Assembly: GCA_945906715.1 (NCBI GenBank)
Contig: CAMDRK010000036.1
Location: 1-13,740, forward strand
Direction of reading: 5' to 3'
DNA: 13,740 bases
DNA from: Nitrospira lenta
Lineage (GTDB): Bacteria; Nitrospirota; Nitrospiria; Nitrospirales; Nitrospiraceae
The position numbers were made by a program, and so were the translations under genes. Shown here piece after piece: positions 10,779-13,740 of this stretch. The notes under the pieces are model-generated. The model worked only from the letters and a program-made list of their open reading frames with translations. It did not search any database and was not told the origin of the DNA. Each line of letters starts with the position of its first letter. Position 1 is the first letter of the stretch.

Positions 10779-13740
10779 TCAATGGCCGTGTGTGGTACTC
10801 GCTGGAGGTTTCGGGACGACAGTGCGCCCCTCGATCCACTGGTAGAGCACCGGCAGGACGATCAGCGTGAGGAATGTGGAACTGACGAGTCCCCCGATCA
10901 CCACGACAGCCAGCGGCCGCTGAACTTCCGATCCAATCCCCTGGGACAATGCAATTGGCACCAATCCCAGTAATGCGACCAGCGCCGTCATCAAGACGGG
11001 CCGCAGACGCAGCTCGCAGCTGGAGAGCACCGCCTGCTGAACGTCCATTCCACTCTGCTGGCGAAGCGCATTCATATAGGACACCAACACGATGCCGTTC
11101 AACACGGCCACGCCGAAGAGATTGATGAACCCGACGGAGGCCGGCACGCTCAGATATTCCCCTGTCACCCATAAGGCGACAATACCGCCGATGAGGGCAA
11201 ATGGGAGGTTGCAAATGATCAGTGCGGCCTGCTTGATCGAGGAGAATGACGAGATTAGGAGCAAGAAGATCACCACAATGGTGAGTGGAACAATAATCCA
11301 GATTAAAGCCATTGCCCGTTGCATATTCTCGAACGATCCCCCCCAGACGATGTGGTATCCCTCCGGAATCCGGATCTCCCTGGCCATCCGTTCTTGCGCC
11401 TCAGCCACAATACTTTTGATATCCCGTCCATGGGTATTGAAGCTGACTGGCAGATACCGCTGGAGGTGTTCGCGATTAATACGCCCCGGTCCCTCATGCA
11501 TCCGAATGGTACCGAGATCGCTGAGGGGAATGAAGGCCCCGCTGCCGGCCGTGAGTCGAATGTCCCCAATAGTCTCAATGCTGTTCCGATCCTCTTCCGG
11601 AAATCGCACGACCAAATGAAACCGTCGATTTTCTTCATACACGCGGGTCGCGACTTCTCCACCGATCGCGGTGGCCACGACCTCGCGGACATCCGAAACA
11701 TTGATGCCGTGACGGGCGATCTTTCCCCGATCGATGTCCATCGTGATGTACGGCTGGCCAAAGAGTTGTTCGACTTTCAAGTCTTTGACACCTCTAATTG
11801 TGCCCAGGATGCCGGCGATCTCTTCCCCCGTCTGGCGTAGCGCATCCAGGTCGGCCCCGAATATTTTCACGGTCGCCTCTGCGCGCACCCCAGAAATCAA
11901 TTCGTCAACTCGCTGCTGGATCGGCTGGCTGATCAGAAAGTTGGCGCCGGGCACCAGTTTTAACCGCTCGCGAACCCGTTCTTTCAATTCCTCCATGGTG
12001 GAGGCCGTGGTCCACTCACTAATCGGACGCAGCACCGCAACGGCATCGCTTTCATTCGGCTCTTGCGGATCGTTTCCCAATTCTGTTCGCCCGATTTTGG
12101 ACACCACCATCTGCACTTCGGGAAACTCCAACACCGCCCGCTCTACCTCGCGTTCGATCTTGATCGATTCCTCCAATGAAATACTCGGCAATCGGATCGT
12201 GATGGGGGACATCGTCCCTTCATTCAGAATGGGGACAAACTCTCCTCCCAAAAATGGGAAGAGGCCAAGACTGCCCGTCAACATGAGCCCGGTGGCTGTC
12301 AACACCACACTCCGATGTCCTAATGCCCAGCGCAGCATGGGCAGATAGGCACGCTTGGCCCATCGGAGCACCAAGGGATCGGTGTCATGCCCGGCTCGCA
12401 ATGTCAGGGCACACAAGACTGGCGACAGCGTGATCGACAGAATGAGCGACACCAGGAGGGCAATCATGATGGTATAGGCCATCGGCTTGAACATTTTGCC
12501 TTCCATGCCCTGGAAAGAGAGGATGGGCATGAAGACAATGATGATGATAATAATACCGAAGACCACGGGGCGAGCGACCTCCTGGGCGGCATTGAGAACG
12601 AGGGCCTGTTTAGTTAGGCCCTGATGACGGGGATCCGACAGATGCCGATGGATGTTTTCCACCACCACGACAGAGGCATCGACCATCATGCCGATCGCGA
12701 TGGACAGACCACCCAAGGACATCAGATTGGCCGTGAGTCCCAGCCGATCCATCACAAAGAATGTCACGAGCGGCGTCACGATGAGCGTCGCCGTCACGAT
12801 CAAGGCGCTCCGAGTATCGCCCAGAAACACGAATAGCACGATCACCACTAGAAGAATACCTTCTCCCAGCGCTTTATAGACGGTGGCCAAGGCGGCGGAG
12901 ATCAATTCAATGCGATCATAAAAGGGAACGATCCGCCATCCTTGCGGCAGCAGCCCCTTGTCCTGAATCTCAGCAATCTTGTGTTTGAGGCCTTCCACGA
13001 CGTTGCGGGCATTTCCGCCGCGCAACATGAGCACGATCCCTGCCACCACTTCGCGCTCACCGTTCAGAACGGCGGCGCCATGGCGAATGGCATGCCCGAT
13101 CTGAACCCCCGCGATGTCACTGATGTGCACGGGAGTGCCGCCCGCTTCTTTCACGACGATGTTCTCGATGTCGCTCAGTTTCTGGATGAGCCCCACAGCA
13201 CGGACAATATATTTTTCCGCACGCATCTCGAGCACGTTCCCTGAGGCATTCACGTTGTTGCTCGCCACGGAGGCAAACACATCTTTGAGCGAAAGATCGT
13301 ATTTGCGCAAGAGTTCCGGATCGACAAGCACCTGGTATTGTTTGACGTACCCCCCGAGCGAATTGACATCAATCACTTCCGGCACACCCTTGAGCAACGG
13401 CCGGATGATCCAGTCCTGCGCGGTGCGCTGTTCGATCAAGTCGGATTCCTTGTCTGCCGCATCCCGAGCGGTATGCGAAGGAGCCTGCACATAGTACTGA
13501 TAGACCTCTCCCAGCCCGGTGCTGTTCGGCGCCATCGTGGGTTCAGACTCGGGTGGCAAGTGCTGCCGCACTTCGAGCAACCGTTCGAGTACGAGTTGGC
13601 GGGCTAGGTTGACGTCCATCTGATCATCGAACACAATCGTGATCAGCGATAATCCGACCTTGGTGAGCGATCGCAGTTCCGTCAGATGCGGCACGCCGGT
13701 CACCTGTTGTTCGATGGGAAAGGTCACCAGCCGCTCGACT
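10779..13740 (-). CDS. Heavy-metal efflux RND transporter, CzcA/CusA type, 5' end outside the window
   Basis: This is the inner-membrane pump of a tripartite system that exports metal ions across the outer membrane using the proton gradient. The frame is open across the window edge; 986 residues are visible and the normal length is about 1,030-1,060. The first visible residues, VERLVTFPIEQQV, match the family just after its first membrane helix. Numbering from the GTG at 13727: porter domains before and after the central membrane block; the fourth-helix proton-relay motif AIGMMVDASVVVVENI with D350 and E357; the second half begins near GGEFVPILNEGTM (about 494-506). It ends in the His-containing THGH. 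The metal cannot be read from these motifs. No periplasmic adaptor or outer-membrane gene is visible; they would lie beyond 13740 if present. Confidence 0.93.
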   Translation of the reverse strand, partial: VERLVTFPIEQQVTGVPHLTELRSLTKVGLSLITIVFDDQMDVNLARQLVLERLLEVRQHLPPESEPTMAPNSTGLGEVYQYYVQAPSHTARDAADKESDLIEQRTAQDWIIRPLLKGVPEVIDVNSLGGYVKQYQVLVDPELLRKYDLSLKDVFASVASNNVNASGNVLEMRAEKYIVRAVGLIQKLSDIENIVVKEAGGTPVHISDIAGVQIGHAIRHGAAVLNGEREVVAGIVLMLRGGNARNVVEGLKHKIAEIQDKGLLPQGWRIVPFYDRIELISAALATVYKALGEGILLVVIVLFVFLGDTRSALIVTATLIVTPLVTFFVMDRLGLTANLMSLGGLSIAIGMMVDASVVVVENIHRHLSDPRHQGLTKQALVLNAAQEVARPVVFGIIIIIIVFMPILSFQGMEGKMFKPMAYTIMIALLVSLILSITLSPVLCALTLRAGHDTDPLVLRWAKRAYLPMLRWALGHRSVVLTATGLMLTGSLGLFPFLGGEFVPILNEGTMSPITIRLPSISLEESIKIEREVERAVLEFPEVQMVVSKIGRTELGNDPQEPNESDAVAVLRPISEWTTASTMEELKERVRERLKLVPGANFLISQPIQQRVDELISGVRAEATVKIFGADLDALRQTGEEIAGILGTIRGVKDLKVEQLFGQPYITMDIDRGKIARHGINVSDVREVVATAIGGEVATRVYEENRRFHLVVRFPEEDRNSIETIGDIRLTAGSGAFIPLSDLGTIRMHEGPGRINREHLQRYLPVSFNTHGRDIKSIVAEAQERMAREIRIPEGYHIVWGGSFENMQRAMALIWIIVPLTIVVIFLLLISSFSSIKQAALIICNLPFALIGGIVALWVTGEYLSVPASVGFINLFGVAVLNGIVLVSYMNALRQQSGMDVQQAVLSSCELRLRPVLMTALVALLGLVPIALSQGIGSEVQRPLAVVVIGGLVSSTFLTLIVLPVLYQWIEGRTVVPKPPASTTHGH

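Noticed and set aside
11092..12348. Long plus-strand frames across the RND gene
   Set aside because: They are antisense shadows of a clearly coding minus-strand gene.
1..13740. CRISPR array
   Set aside because: No regularly spaced direct repeats of 20-40 bases were seen; the only short repeats are the TTTAGCACA boxes and the IS ends.

Overview
The window is bacterial accessory DNA of moderately high GC. No ribosomal or other phylogenetic marker is present. The gene set (CzcA/CusA-type metal pump, DUF21-CBS protein, PilZ protein, conjugation-style small genes) would fit an environmental bacterium such as Nitrospira, but that is only an impression. Every gene I can support with confidence lies on the minus strand, so transcription runs from high to low coordinates.

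Positions 1-5200 hold a block of small mobile-element genes. Read in transcription order they are a DUF488-like protein, a 64-aa unknown, a VirB1-like lytic transglycosylase with signal peptide and C-terminal membrane anchor, an SSB-like OB-fold protein, a type 1 RNase H with an extra N-terminal domain, two small unknowns and the start of another gene at the window edge. Many have a strong AGGAGG/GGAGGA ribosome-binding site that moves the start downstream of the longest open frame. The combination suggests a conjugative element or plasmid-derived island. No relaxase, coupling protein or integrase is in view.

Positions 5150-6490 are an IS200/IS605-family, IS1341-type element. It carries a tnpB gene, a right-end hairpin, a left-end hairpin and a strongly structured 3' region that fits an omega RNA. 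The RuvC triad and zinc finger are intact, but one missing base separates the natural start from the rest of the gene. Directly upstream is a Phd/VapC-type toxin-antitoxin pair. Its antitoxin is intact, its promoter sits inside an 8-bp inverted repeat, and its PIN toxin carries a one-base frameshift. A 5'-less open frame (7146-7487) lies before that.

Positions 7600-9270 carry a PilZ-domain protein, a small possible DNA-binding protein and a gene-poor junction. The junction contains the 3' half of a tRNA-Lys(CUU) gene, tandem TTTAGCACA boxes like integrase arm sites, and a 74-bp relic of an RND pump gene. I read it as the scar of integration and later rearrangement.

Positions 9266-13740 carry a DUF21/CBS membrane protein whose C-terminus runs into the RND relic, a 400-bp decayed interval, and a large CzcA/CusA-type heavy-metal RND transporter that is cut by the window edge.

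The most interesting items are the TnpB/omega-RNA element with a readable natural guide, the tRNA-Lys attachment scar, the truncated second RND copy fused to the DUF21 gene, and the unassigned small genes of the conjugation-like block.
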